Below, piece by piece: positions 43,574-52,467 of a stretch of DNA of 64,000 nt. The notes beneath the pieces were generated by a model, which saw only the letters and a program-made list of their open reading frames with translations, searched no databases and was not told the DNA's origin. The stretch comes from CAUZFZ01 sp963579025 (GTDB taxonomy: Bacteria > Planctomycetota > Planctomycetia > Planctomycetales > Planctomycetaceae), in NCBI GenBank assembly GCA_963579025.1, contig CAUZFZ010000025.1, forward strand, positions 21,105 through 85,104. Reading direction: 5' to 3'. The translations under genes and the position numbers were made by a program. Positions within the stretch are counted from its first letter, which is position 1. Every line of letters starts with the position of its first letter.

Positions 43574-46126
43574 ATGAAACGCACGATTGTTCACATCGCA
43601 GCACTGGTTGTGCTTTTTGTCGCCAATCTCACACTCGCGGAAGCTCCGCCTTTTTCGGACTACTGCCAGCGATTGCAGCAGGAGATTCAGGGGAAGAAAC
43701 ACGGATTCCTTGCCGGAAATGTCACGTACTATGTCGGCGGGTTTCATGCGAGTTGGGAGCTGAAGGAGCACGAAACACTCGGCCTGACTCATCCGTTTCG
43801 TCACGATCTACGCAGCCGCGGGGTCGGACTCGTGCAGAGTCGCGGCAAGGAGCATGACGATACCGGTCTCGGCAACGACTTCTCCGGGTGGGAGTTCTAC
43901 AAGGACACACGGGTTCTCTATGGCAGCGTTGTGATTGACGAGAAGACTCATCGTCATCCGGTCCCAAAGAAAATGTACTGGCGGCCGGACCGGATGATCT
44001 GCGAGTACGAAGTGGACGGCATCCGGCTGCGGGAAGAGAAGTTCATTGCCGCCAATGACGCCGCCTGTTCGATCATTACCGCGTCTCGCCCCGTCACTTT
44101 GCGATTTGACGGTCAGAGTTTCTTTGGACGCAATAGTCTGACGAGCCCTGCCACGATTGCTTACGACGCGGACCACAACGCAATCCACATCGTCGAAGGC
44201 GGCACGACGCGGTGTCGGCCGGAAACCGACCGCTCCGAGCAGGTCGGCCCGATTATGTATCAGGGCATGAGTACTGTCCTCTCCGCGTCCCGAAACTTCG
44301 CCACGAGCCATCGGTTCGTAAAGGGCGAACACGGCGAGATGCAGTATGAGTTCGACGTGCCCTGCGACAGCAACGGAGTCGTGCTCGTCTGAGCGATGCA
44401 TGACGACTACGGCCAGACGCTGGAAGACGCGATGGCAGTGCTAGCGCGTAAGGCGGCTGGAAAGCGTAGGCCGGATCAAGCGAAGCGCCGCTCCGGCAAT
44501 GTCAAACATCCCTTAAAACAGAAAACGCCGAAACAGCGTCGCGTCGCTCCTCGGTCCGGCCTACTGCCTGCTGATGCAGCCGCCCGCAGTTTCAGCCACG
44601 CGTGTGAAGCGATGATCGCGAAGACGCGCGAGATGAATCGGCAACTCAACGAAGAGATCCCGTGGTTTCGCTGCTCGGACCGGAAGTTCGAGGATATCTA
44701 CTATGACCTGTGGTCGCTCTACCTGATGTATTACATCGACGTGCAGACGGGATGGGAGATGGAGCCTCATACCCAGACGGCCGTCAATAACTTCCTCGGT
44801 ATGCACCGTTACGACGCGACGTTCCAGATCAAAGTGGGAGCGTGGACTGGCAATAAGTCACATTACGCTTACGGAAACGTCCTGACGTGGAAGCACCTCT
44901 TCAAAGACGGTTACTATCGAAAATCACCGAACGGCTTGATTGCGCTGGCCGACAACAAGGGAACGACGTGGCACTCCGGCGTCTACGGCAATGAACTTTC
45001 GGAGCATGTGCTGGGAGCGTGGCAGATCTACCAGCACACGGGCGATGTCGAATTCCTGCGAGACTGTTACGAGGGCTATTTCCGAGAGGTCTTTCACAAG
45101 CGAATTGCCCCGTTCTTCTCCAATCACTTTGAAGTGGCGGAAGCCTTGATCGCAATGGCCCTCCTCACCGGCCATGTTGAGGATGTCGAACACTGGAAAC
45201 GACTTGTGCCGCTCGATTTGGACCAAATTCGGACGTGGTTCGATCAGCGCTGGCAGGCGCACGGCCACGAAGATTTCTTCGGCGGACCAAAGGATGGGAT
45301 GCTGATGACGACGGGCTTCTGGCACATGCGCTCGAAACATTTCCCACGCGATTACGCTTTGAAGATGACCCGGCTATGGGCACTTGACAAAGACAAGGGC
45401 TTTTACGGGGATGCATCGCGACCGTTCCCGCTCGCCATGTCGCGTCAGGCCATGAAAACATTCGCTACGAATGTCGATGATTCATTTGGCTATACACCGG
45501 ATACCGCGTACTTCACGTTGAGCGGCATGTTCCGACAACGGCTGGGCGATCCTGCCTGGCGACTCGCGCTAAATCATCTGACCCACTACAACTTCAGCAC
45601 TGACTGGAACATTCCGGTGGCTCCGGAGGCTTACACGCGCAGCGGCAAGCTGTTCGGCGACCAGTACTCGAACTTCAACGCGGGCAAACTGTTGCTCTAC
45701 CTCGAGGGGCTCGCCGGGCTGGAGTATTCCATCCCCGACAACAGGCTCGTCGTTCACGACACGATGCCCACCAACTGGAAGTGGATGGAAGTCCGCCTCC
45801 CGATCCAGATGCCAGGCGATCAGGAAACTCGCTGGCCAGTGATTCGGTATGAGCGAACAGAGCGCAAGAGCAACAGTGAGAGCACAGACGAGAGGGGGAG
45901 CGGGAACGAGACAATAAAGTCGATCAGCGTGACGGACTGCCCGCTGCGAATCACCATCGAACCATGGTCAGAAGAAAAACGCGTGATCCGCAGCGACATG
46001 CAACCCGCCACTGGCCGACAGCCAACAGCATCCAACTATCCGCACTACAGCAGATACGTTTTCAATGACCCACGATCAACGGCTTCCGTAAAACTCCGTC
46101 TGGCCTCCAGTTCGGCCGGCAGGTGA
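43574..46126 (+). pseudogene. Exported MGH1-like (alpha/alpha)6 glycosidase split by in-frame TGA
   Basis: From ATG 43574 a signal peptide (IVHIAALVVLFVANLTLA) leads into a beta-rich N-domain. The frame meets TGA at 44390-44392 but continues open in the same frame to 46126, 851 codons in all. The context is VVLV-stop-AMHDDYGQTLEDAM; a TGG (Trp) at this place would restore one continuous protein. The second part has PWFRCSDRKFEDIYYDLWSL, GAWTGNKSHYAYGN, TTWHSGVYGNELSEHV and GFWHMRSKHFPRDYA, resembling mannosylglycerate-hydrolase-like/GH63-type (alpha/alpha)6 barrels. A 99-bp palindromic element sits in frame at 44466-44564. Either the gene is freshly inactivated, or two polypeptides are made (ATG 44396 follows at once), or a base-call error exists. 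Confidence 0.7.
44466..44564 (+). repeat. 99-bp palindromic element inserted in frame in the glycosidase gene
   Basis: GTAGGCCGGA (44466-44475) is perfectly inverted as TCCGGCCTAC (44555-44564). The element is exactly 99 bp, or 33 codons, and adds a Lys/Arg-rich segment (RRPDQAKRRSGNVKH...) between AMAVLARKA and the AAARSFSHACEAM part. A nested hairpin GCCGGA/TCCGGC lies at 44470-44497. Size, inverted ends and composition resemble REP/MITE-type dispersed elements. Confidence 0.65.
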
Positions 46127-46138
46127 GACAACAGGGCA

Positions 46139-46324
46139 TTGGCAGGATTTACCACAACGATGGAGCGACCAGCTACACCGACGCACAACCTGCAACCCGG
46201 AGTCAACACGGTCCAGATCAAGGTTAGCCAGAACACCGGAGTGTGGGGCTTCGCCTTCGAAATCCTCGACTTCCCGGCTAACGTCACATGGCAGAGCAGC
46301 CGACTTTCGCTACCCGAAAGGTAA
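46139..46324 (+). pseudogene. Remnant of a PVC-type carbohydrate-binding/PA14-like C-terminus
   Basis: The + frame here contains THNLQPGVNTVQIKVSQNTG followed by VWGFAFEILD, which resembles the conserved LKxGxNxLLVKVxQxxGxWGF end of sugar-binding or sandwich domains common in planctomycete exported proteins. The preceding residues (IYHNDGATSY) are in another frame, implying a frameshift. No start or longer context exists. Confidence 0.4.
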
Positions 46325-46331
46325 GCGCCTT

Positions 46332-46583
46332 TTAACCGCGAATTCGTATCTGGACGATGTAATAGAGTTTCGCGTTGGCACGTTTTCGCTTGTCTTCGTC
46401 CTTAATCAAATCCAATAGCTCCCCGGCGCCGTAAAGCGTCTTGACCCGGTGGACGACGACAACGCCTGAGGTGTTGATGTTTTCCGGTTGCCAGAATGCC
46501 GACGTGTAGGAGTGGTACCGGCCGAACGTACAACTTCCCGTCTACGGAACCGAAGGCCTGTTCGCAGATGCGGCCGCGCTCGT
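46332..46583 (-). pseudogene. C-terminal gene remnant with frameshift
   Basis: On the minus strand one frame reads DERGRICEQAFGSVDGKLYV (from about 46583) and a second frame continues HSYTSAFWQPENINTSG, then VVVVHRVKTLYGAGELLDL, ending KLYYIVQIRIRG and TAA at 46332. Joined by a frameshift near 46515 they look like one protein tail of about 80 residues. I do not recognise the family. It lies just after the metallo-beta-lactamase-fold gene stop. Confidence 0.4.
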
Positions 46584-46584
46584 C

Positions 46585-47370
46585 CTAGCTGGGCAGTATT
46601 CCGCGGGTGAGTTCGTCTTCCCATACGTCTAGCAGCGGCCAGTCGACGGCGCAGGTGCCGAAGTCGGCCATGTGGGAGTATCGCTCCAGCCGAGCGATGG
46701 CTTCGTCCAGCATGGCGTTGTCTTTGCGGAACGCCGGGCCGTGGCTGGGCAATAGCCACTCGACGTCGCTGTTGCGAATTCTTGTCAGTGACTCCATGAA
46801 ATCCGGGATGTCCGAACCGTGGTGTGCGTCTATGTTGCCCACGCAGCCGTCTCGGTAGATGTTGTCCGCGCAGAACAACAGATTGTCCAGACGGAATGAC
46901 AGCATGCCTACGGTATGACCGGGCGTGTGCCAGACCTCAAGCTGCCGTGAACCAATCTTAAGAACGTCGCCGTCGTTGATGGTTCGATCGAGATTGATTG
47001 TTGGCAGGTCGATGGAAATGCCCTGAGCGGAAATCTCGGCATACGTGACGATCCGATCGCCCTCGCGAAGCAGACGCAACGTTTCCGGGTGCCCCACCGA
47101 TTCAGCGGACGGCAGTAACTCGTGCGTATGACGCAGCCCCTGGATGTGGTCCACGTCCGCGTGCGTGGCGATCAGATACTGGCAATTCGCCAGACCGAAA
47201 TCCAACTGGCGGATCAACTCGACGATTTCGGCCACAGTGTCGCTGTAACCAATATCGATGAGCAGCCAGTCGTCACCGTCGAAAACGAGGTAGACGCTGC
47301 AGCCCAGGCGTTTGCGGGCCTGGTAGTTCATTTCGATGACGCCGGGAAAAATTTCCGTCCGGGGAATCAT
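46585..47370 (-). CDS. Metallo-beta-lactamase fold hydrolase
   Basis: Start taken at ATG 47370 (MIPRTEIFPGVIEMNYQ); a GTG at 47406 is in frame but adds a low-quality segment. The 261-residue product has the zinc motif THADVDHIQGL (the usual HxHxDH, with Asp in the second position), then EVWHTPGHTVGMLSF, LLFCADNIY and WLLPSHGPAF supplying the other ligands. It probably hydrolyses a thioester or lactone-type bond, but the substrate cannot be read. Asp in place of the second His is seen in some family branches and could change metal use. Confidence 0.85.
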   Translation of the reverse strand: MIPRTEIFPGVIEMNYQARKRLGCSVYLVFDGDDWLLIDIGYSDTVAEIVELIRQLDFGLANCQYLIATHADVDHIQGLRHTHELLPSAESVGHPETLRLLREGDRIVTYAEISAQGISIDLPTINLDRTINDGDVLKIGSRQLEVWHTPGHTVGMLSFRLDNLLFCADNIYRDGCVGNIDAHHGSDIPDFMESLTRIRNSDVEWLLPSHGPAFRKDNAMLDEAIARLERYSHMADFGTCAVDWPLLDVWEDELTRGILPS

Positions 47371-47408
47371 TGCCAGATATCTTTCGCTGTGTCGTGGTGC
47401 AGGCACAT

Positions 47409-47493
47409 TCTTAATCTTAATCCTACTCCTACTCTTAATCCGTCACTCCTGGGAGCCTTGAGAGTAAGATTAAGAGTAGGATTAAGATTAAGA
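47409..47493. repeat. Inverted repeat built from TCTTAATC/AGATTAAGA units
   Basis: The left arm (47409-47440) contains TCTTAATCTTAATCCTACTC and a further CTACTCTTAATC. The right arm (47468-47493) is its inverse, lacking one CTACTC unit, which would leave a 6-base bulge. The hairpin lies between two minus-strand genes, just downstream of the SMP-30 gene, where it could also aid transcript ending. Confidence 0.7.
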
Positions 47494-47521
47494 TCAGGAC
47501 CGACGAATGCCGTCTTAACAC

Positions 47522-48433
47522 TCATTTTCTGTTGGACACCACAAAGTATGGAGTGCCCGTTGGCTTGACCTTGCGGCGATACACCTTGTCGGAGCACGTC
47601 GCATACAGATAGCCAAACTCTTTCCCTCCAAAGCAGATATTGGACAGAAACCGGTTCTGTGGTTTGGCAATGGTGCCCCCCAGTCGGCCGGTTGGATCAA
47701 ACATCTGAATGCCGGCGTGGGTCGCGACATACAGTCGCTCCCTGTCATCGACAGTCATTCCGTCGGAGCCCGGTTTGTCTCGACCGGGTAGAAGTTGCAG
47801 TGGCATGTAATAGCGATCGCCATGCGACAGGCTGCCATCGACTTCGACGCGGAAGGTCCACAAATGCGATTGCTCGCTATCAGTCACAACCAGCGAGCCC
47901 TGGCCGGCCGATAGAATGACACCGTTCGGTCGGAATCCCTCGACCACGACGCGTTTCTCGTGATCGGGCGAGACATACCAGACACGACGATTGGCCGGAT
48001 CGGTAAACCAGATCGATCCGTCGGACGCAACAACCAGGTCATTGCATTCGACGTCGTCCACGATCGTCTCGAATGAGCCATTCGGCTGATACGCGACGAT
48101 CTTCTTTTCACCGTTTCGGCAACCGTAGAGCAAACCATCGGCTCCAAACATCAAGCCGTTGGTCTTTGCTGTTTGCTCAGCAAAGACGGTCACCTTGCCT
48201 TCAAGGTCAATGCGGTGAATGCGGTTGTTGGGAATGTCGGTAAAACACACATTGCCCTGTGCATCGGCGGCCGGGCCTTCGGTGAACTTGAATCCGTCGG
48301 CGAGCAGTTGCCAATCCTCGCCATCAATCAGCACCTGAGTTAGAGGCATATCCTGCGCAGCGGCAAACCCACCGCGAAGTGTCAATGCGATGATCAGACT
48401 GAATACCCACGTCGTCAAGTGTCGGTCATTCAT
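47522..48433 (-). CDS. Exported SMP-30/gluconolactonase-like beta-propeller
   Basis: The start is ATG 48433 (MNDRHLTTWVFSLIIALTL), inside the end of the SGNH gene with an 8-base overlap. The 303-residue product has a signal peptide and the SMP-30 pattern: FKFTEGPAADAQGNVCFTDI with the metal Glu, TNGLMFGADGLLYG, CNDLVVASDGSIWFTDP (metal Asn), RPNGVILSAGQGSLVVTD and GSDGMTVDDRERLYVAT (metal Asp). It probably hydrolyses a sugar lactone in the periplasm. It is the last gene of the minus-strand operon and is followed by the inverted repeat. Confidence 0.9.
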   Translation of the reverse strand: MNDRHLTTWVFSLIIALTLRGGFAAAQDMPLTQVLIDGEDWQLLADGFKFTEGPAADAQGNVCFTDIPNNRIHRIDLEGKVTVFAEQTAKTNGLMFGADGLLYGCRNGEKKIVAYQPNGSFETIVDDVECNDLVVASDGSIWFTDPANRRVWYVSPDHEKRVVVEGFRPNGVILSAGQGSLVVTDSEQSHLWTFRVEVDGSLSHGDRYYMPLQLLPGRDKPGSDGMTVDDRERLYVATHAGIQMFDPTGRLGGTIAKPQNRFLSNICFGGKEFGYLYATCSDKVYRRKVKPTGTPYFVVSNRK

Positions 48434-49676
48434 TTGCGTTGTCGCCAGCCTGGATAATGTCGATGGTGACCTGTCGCGTTTCTTTCGAGGCAGCGATACG
48501 CTGATCAAGATTTGCAACGATGACCTTGAGCTCCCCAATTTCTTTGGCATTGTTGCCTTGCTCGTGCTTACGGAACAGGAACAAGTAGGTCACGTTTTGT
48601 GGTCGCCAGTGGTGAAAGTACATTATGTTCTTATCAATGATTGCCTGACGCAGGGGCTCAACCACCGACACCATTATTGCGTGCTGTTTTGGCCGCAATG
48701 TCCTCTGAACGACGCCATCGACTTGAATCTCTCGTGGTAAGTCTGCCCAATTGTCCCGCAGGTCGACGATAACTTCGCCATCTCCGTAGCCAGCCTTAGC
48801 GAAGTCGAGATTCAGACGGAATCCATTAGTGAGCAGACGTGACGAAACTGTGGGGACTGGTTGATCAACACTGCAGCTTTGCGAAGCTGAAGCGTCACCC
48901 GAAGCCGCAACATGGATCATTCTGTGACATATTCCTCCTGGCGACAGTGATTCAGCGAGCCCTTCTGCCGCAAGGGTGTAACCGAGTTCGTTGAGGGTTA
49001 CGCCGTCGTCTGACAAGGATGTACCCATTTGTTGTCGTGAGTCGTCCTTTTTCGACTGCGACGTCAGCATGTCGAACAGGTTCACAAACCGGAATGGACG
49101 GTCCTCGGCAAGTTTCTCGATAGCGCTCGAATACAACTGACGTTGTTTATTGAAGCGTTCTGGATTCGGGAGCGGCGCCGGCATGTGCCAAAGTGGAGGC
49201 GGGCCGAGTACGACGAATCGGGCCTCCGTTGGTTTCAGATCGTCCAGGAGCTTCTCGTACTGCCGGAGAAATGTGTCGAGATACTCTGGTCCTCTAAATG
49301 ACTCGTTGGCACCATAGTTGAGGAAGATCACGCTCGGCTTGAGTCCACGGACTTGAGCGATCATCCGCTCATAGCCTTTGGCCGGCGCATCGAAAATGCC
49401 GCGGGATTCTGCGAAGACGGTATCGCCGCTCCATCCGAGATTGCGGACTGTGAAGTTGGCGTCCGGAAAACGCAGTTGCAATGCGGTTTCCAGCCAGCCG
49501 TAGCGTTGCGCCCGTTCGATGAATGTTCCGCCGAGCAGTACGACTCGGTCGCCGGTCTTCAGTTCGAACGGAACAGGATACTGGTCTAATCCCACTGCTG
49601 ATGTCGTGCCTGCAAGAAGACTCGTCAGCAATGCGAGTACGACAGCCAGCGGGGACGAACGGGGTTGGTGTCGCAT
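48426..49676 (-). CDS. Exported SGNH/GDSL-like protein with degenerate active site
   Basis: This 416-residue protein has a signal peptide (LAVVLALLTSLLAGTTSA). It has the SGNH layout: VVLLGGTFIERAQRYGWLE as block I (GGTF where active enzymes have GDS), NLGWSGDTVFAES as block II, NYGANESF as block III and DDGVTLNELGY as block V (Thr where the catalytic His would be). Ser and His are thus replaced, so ester hydrolysis is doubtful; the family form is common in planctomycetes. A C-terminal beta-rich region follows. It starts one base after the FAH-family gene ends and overlaps the SMP-30 gene by eight bases. Confidence 0.8.
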   Translation of the reverse strand: MRHQPRSSPLAVVLALLTSLLAGTTSAVGLDQYPVPFELKTGDRVVLLGGTFIERAQRYGWLETALQLRFPDANFTVRNLGWSGDTVFAESRGIFDAPAKGYERMIAQVRGLKPSVIFLNYGANESFRGPEYLDTFLRQYEKLLDDLKPTEARFVVLGPPPLWHMPAPLPNPERFNKQRQLYSSAIEKLAEDRPFRFVNLFDMLTSQSKKDDSRQQMGTSLSDDGVTLNELGYTLAAEGLAESLSPGGICHRMIHVAASGDASASQSCSVDQPVPTVSSRLLTNGFRLNLDFAKAGYGDGEVIVDLRDNWADLPREIQVDGVVQRTLRPKQHAIMVSVVEPLRQAIIDKNIMYFHHWRPQNVTYLFLFRKHEQGNNAKEIGELKVIVANLDQRIAASKETRQVTIDIIQAGDNANE

Positions 49677-49677
49677 G

Positions 49678-50544
49678 TCAGGCGTCCTTGACGACGGGGT
49701 TCGTCAGTGTGCCGATGCCCGTGACGGTGATGTGGACCGTGTCGCCGTTTTCCAGCGTGAACTCGTCCGGCGGTACGATGCCGGTTCCCGTGAGTAGAAA
49801 CGTTCCGTCGGGGAAATCCTGCTCGCGATACAGCCAGCCGATCAGGTCCTCGAATGTGCGATTCAACTGACCGAGATTCGTGTCGCCTGCGAACACGGTG
49901 GCTCCGCCACGTTCAATGTTCAGTTTGATTTCAGTGGACTCCAGACTGAGCGGCACATTAGCGACCAGCACGCAGGGACCCAAGCCCGTGCATTGGTTGT
50001 AGACTTTGGCCTGCGGCAGATACAGCGGGTTTTCGCCTTCGATGTCTCGCGCGGACATGTCGTTGCCGATGGTGTATGCGACCAGCTTTCCGGCGGGTGA
50101 TATGACGAGCGTGAATTCCGGTTCGGGCACGCTCCACTGGCTGTCGTAACGGACTCGGACGGGTTCGCCTGGTCCGGAGGCCCGTCTCGCACCGCCTTTC
50201 GAGAACAGTTCGGGTCGCTCGGCCGTGTAGACCTTGTCGTAGTGGCTGGCGGCCGACTCCGACTCCTCCATGCGAGCAACCTGGCTGCGTTTGTACGTGA
50301 CGCCGGCTGCCCAGATTTCCTGCTGATCGATCGGTGCAAGAAACACTACCTCGTGGAACGGCACCGTCGCGGTGTCGGGCGTTGCCAGAAAATGCACGAG
50401 CCCGACCGGGTCGGCGTGATGCAGGATGTCGGACAGCGTGTTGCAGTTCTCGACCTGCGTGAGGTCGAGCAGTTTCACACTGTCCTCGTTGACCTGAGCG
50501 ATGTGTTTCTCGCCGTCAACCAGAGCAACTTTCGCCAGTCTCAT
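49678..50544 (-). CDS. Fumarylacetoacetate hydrolase (FAH) family protein
   Basis: The start is ATG 50544, preceded by AAGGA nine bases upstream. The 288-residue product has FAH-family elements: EIWAAGVTYKRSQVAR, VPEPEFTLVISPAG with the metal-binding Glu pair, YTIGNDMSARDIEG and TGTGIVPPDEFTLENGDTV. FAH-fold enzymes cleave or decarboxylate beta-diketo and 2-oxo acids using a divalent cation; sugar-acid dehydratase-like and dioxopent-type branches share these motifs. Next to an SMP-30 lactonase it may act in a sugar-acid pathway. It lies 28 bases after the pseudouridine synthase gene. Confidence 0.87.
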   Translation of the reverse strand: MRLAKVALVDGEKHIAQVNEDSVKLLDLTQVENCNTLSDILHHADPVGLVHFLATPDTATVPFHEVVFLAPIDQQEIWAAGVTYKRSQVARMEESESAASHYDKVYTAERPELFSKGGARRASGPGEPVRVRYDSQWSVPEPEFTLVISPAGKLVAYTIGNDMSARDIEGENPLYLPQAKVYNQCTGLGPCVLVANVPLSLESTEIKLNIERGGATVFAGDTNLGQLNRTFEDLIGWLYREQDFPDGTFLLTGTGIVPPDEFTLENGDTVHITVTGIGTLTNPVVKDA

Positions 50545-50572
50545 GGTGCAGGTTCCTTCGTGTTGCCGGGTA

Positions 50573-51556
50573 TCAGGTTCGCGACAGAATATCGAGAGCT
50601 GCCTGCATGTCGGCGGGCAATGGTGCCTCAAACTCCATCGGTTTTCCACTCTCGGGGTGACGGAAGCACAGACGTCGGGCGTGCAGGGCCTGACGCGAGA
50701 CAATTACGGGGGATTCGGAAGCGTCATGCTGGCCTTCCAGGTCCGCCCGTGTGACGTTGCTTCGGCCACGATACTGCGAGTCTGCGACGATGGGATGACC
50801 GAGGTGCGACATGTGAACTCGAAGCTGATGCGTGCGGCCGGTCTTCGGAAGCAGTTTCACGCTGGTCGCCTGCGGGAAACGGTCGAGGACTTCGTACCAC
50901 GTGACGGCTTCTCGCGAATTGCCGCCGGGTTCGCAGACTTCCATCTTCTCGCGGTGCTTGCGATTCACTCGCACATGCGTCTCGATGAGGTCGCTGTCGA
51001 ATTCGATTCGTCCCCAGACAATTGCCCGGTATTCCTTCGTGACCTCGCGCCGTTCGAACTGACTGCTGAGGCGACTGTGGACCTGATTGTCTTTGGCCAC
51101 AACCATCACGCCGGTCGTGTTCCGGTCGAGACGGTGGACGATTCCCGCTCGCAGTTTGCCGGCAACGTCGCTGAGTTTGTCAAAGTGAAACTGCAGCGCA
51201 CCGGCAAGCGTGCCGCGATAATTCCCCTTGCCTGGATGTACGACCATGTCGGCCGCCTTGTTGATGACGACCAGGCTGTCGTCCTCGTACAGAATGTCGA
51301 GCGGGATGTCTTCCGGGGGGAGAGTCTCGTCCGGCTCTTCCGGCAATTGCACGCTTAGCTGGTCGTTGACGTGGAGGCGTCGGCCGCTTTTGCCCGGCAG
51401 GCCGTTGATGAGCACGGTTTGCTGAATGATCGCGCGCTGAAAGGCGGCTCGGCTGTAATTGGGAAACAGGCGAGCAAGATAATGATCGAGTCGCCAGCCG
51501 TGAGCTCGCGCTTCAACTGTCAGCTTGACCGGCGTTGTAGACGACAGCTCGGTCAT
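50573..51556 (-). CDS. RluA-family pseudouridine synthase (RluC/RluD-like)
   Basis: This 327-residue protein has an N-terminal S4 RNA-binding domain (WRLDHYLARLFPNYSRAAFQ, TVLINGLPGKSGRRLHVND). The catalytic domain follows with GIVHRLDRNTTGVMVVAK, whose Asp is the catalytic residue, and the C-terminal LLPKTGRTHQLRVHMSHLGH with VADSQYRG. It isomerises specific uridines in 23S rRNA; RluC and RluD share this architecture, and the exact site cannot be decided. The start overlaps the stop of the upstream YfgM-like gene by four bases. Confidence 0.92.
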   Translation of the reverse strand: MTELSSTTPVKLTVEARAHGWRLDHYLARLFPNYSRAAFQRAIIQQTVLINGLPGKSGRRLHVNDQLSVQLPEEPDETLPPEDIPLDILYEDDSLVVINKAADMVVHPGKGNYRGTLAGALQFHFDKLSDVAGKLRAGIVHRLDRNTTGVMVVAKDNQVHSRLSSQFERREVTKEYRAIVWGRIEFDSDLIETHVRVNRKHREKMEVCEPGGNSREAVTWYEVLDRFPQATSVKLLPKTGRTHQLRVHMSHLGHPIVADSQYRGRSNVTRADLEGQHDASESPVIVSRQALHARRLCFRHPESGKPMEFEAPLPADMQAALDILSRT

Positions 51557-52467
51557 GGCTCGGGCGGCGCGTCGTCCGGCTTCGCGGGAGTGTCCGGACT
51601 GTCAGCCGCGGGCGGTGTGCCGGTCTCGGCCGGCGCGTCTGTCTCGGCAGGGGTTTCTTTTGCCGGTGCATCCGGAGCGGCTGGCGGAGGCAGAATCGGC
51701 TCGGCCGGGAACAGTTCCTCGGGAATATCCGGGAGAGTAATCGGAATCTCCGGGTGACCAGATGGCAGGCCGCCGGGCATCCCACCGGGAAACCCGCCCG
51801 GGAAACCACCCGGCATGCCGTCCTGCGGCTTTTTGAAGTCTTCAGGCTTTGGCGTTTGTTTGGCGAACCAGGCGTAGAACTTGAGGCTGTCCTCGGACTC
51901 CAAAGATTCGATACGAGCTTTGACACTGCTGCCATAAACGGGTGATTCGGGAAACGCCTTCTGGAAATCCTTATACGCGGCAATCGCGGCCGCGACCTCT
52001 TCCCTGGAGCCGGCCTGTGCTTCGAGCAGACGGGCATGGCCCAGCAAGGCGCGTTCTCGCGCTTCAATCGGCAGGTCGGCGTTTTCCAGCACGGAATCAA
52101 ATGCCTCGCCCGCCTTCTTCATCTGGCCGATCGCGGCGGCGCGATCCATGAACTGCAGCCGCACGGCTTCGCGGAACAGAGACTCGGCCTCATTCAAGCG
52201 GGCCCACAACGCAACCTGCGTCCCGGGGAAGTCGGATGCCACGTTGGCGTAATCTTCGGCACTTTGAGCCGCAGCGAACGCGTCCCACGACGCGGTGTTT
52301 TTCTCGTGACTTGTGTTCGACACAATGATGGCGACGACCAGCACGGCGATCAAAACGACGACGCAGATCACGATGGTTTTCGCATTCCGCTCGAGCGCGC
52401 TGGTGGCGGTCGCCGCCCAGCTACCCAGGTCGGTTTGCTGTAGTTCAGGCTGATCTTGAAGGGCCAT
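51553..52467 (-). CDS. YfgM-like membrane-anchored TPR protein with proline-rich tail
   Basis: This 304-residue protein has one N-terminal transmembrane helix (about 30-50; IVICVVVLIAVLVVAIIVS), then a helical TPR-like region with AEDYANVASDFPGTQVALWA, ARALLGHA-type segments and AAYKDFQKAFPESPVYG. The last ~90 residues are low complexity: GFPGG/GMPGG repeats, then Pro/Ala/Asp/Glu-rich. The fold resembles YfgM/TPR_21 proteins linked to the Sec translocon and chaperone networks. The tail is not part of that family. It begins the five-gene operon with the pseudouridine synthase. Confidence 0.75.
   Translation of the reverse strand: MALQDQPELQQTDLGSWAATATSALERNAKTIVICVVVLIAVLVVAIIVSNTSHEKNTASWDAFAAAQSAEDYANVASDFPGTQVALWARLNEAESLFREAVRLQFMDRAAAIGQMKKAGEAFDSVLENADLPIEARERALLGHARLLEAQAGSREEVAAAIAAYKDFQKAFPESPVYGSSVKARIESLESEDSLKFYAWFAKQTPKPEDFKKPQDGMPGGFPGGFPGGMPGGLPSGHPEIPITLPDIPEELFPAEPILPPPAAPDAPAKETPAETDAPAETGTPPAADSPDTPAKPDDAPPEP

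Noticed and set aside
44390..44392. TGA as a selenocysteine codon in the glycosidase
   Set aside because: The context suggests Trp (TGG), no SECIS-like hairpin is apparent directly after it, and such glycosidases have no known Sec site.
47122..47568. Plus-strand frame with a repetitive Asn/Pro/Leu segment
   Set aside because: It is the translation of the TTAATC inverted repeat and the antisense of the MBL-fold gene.
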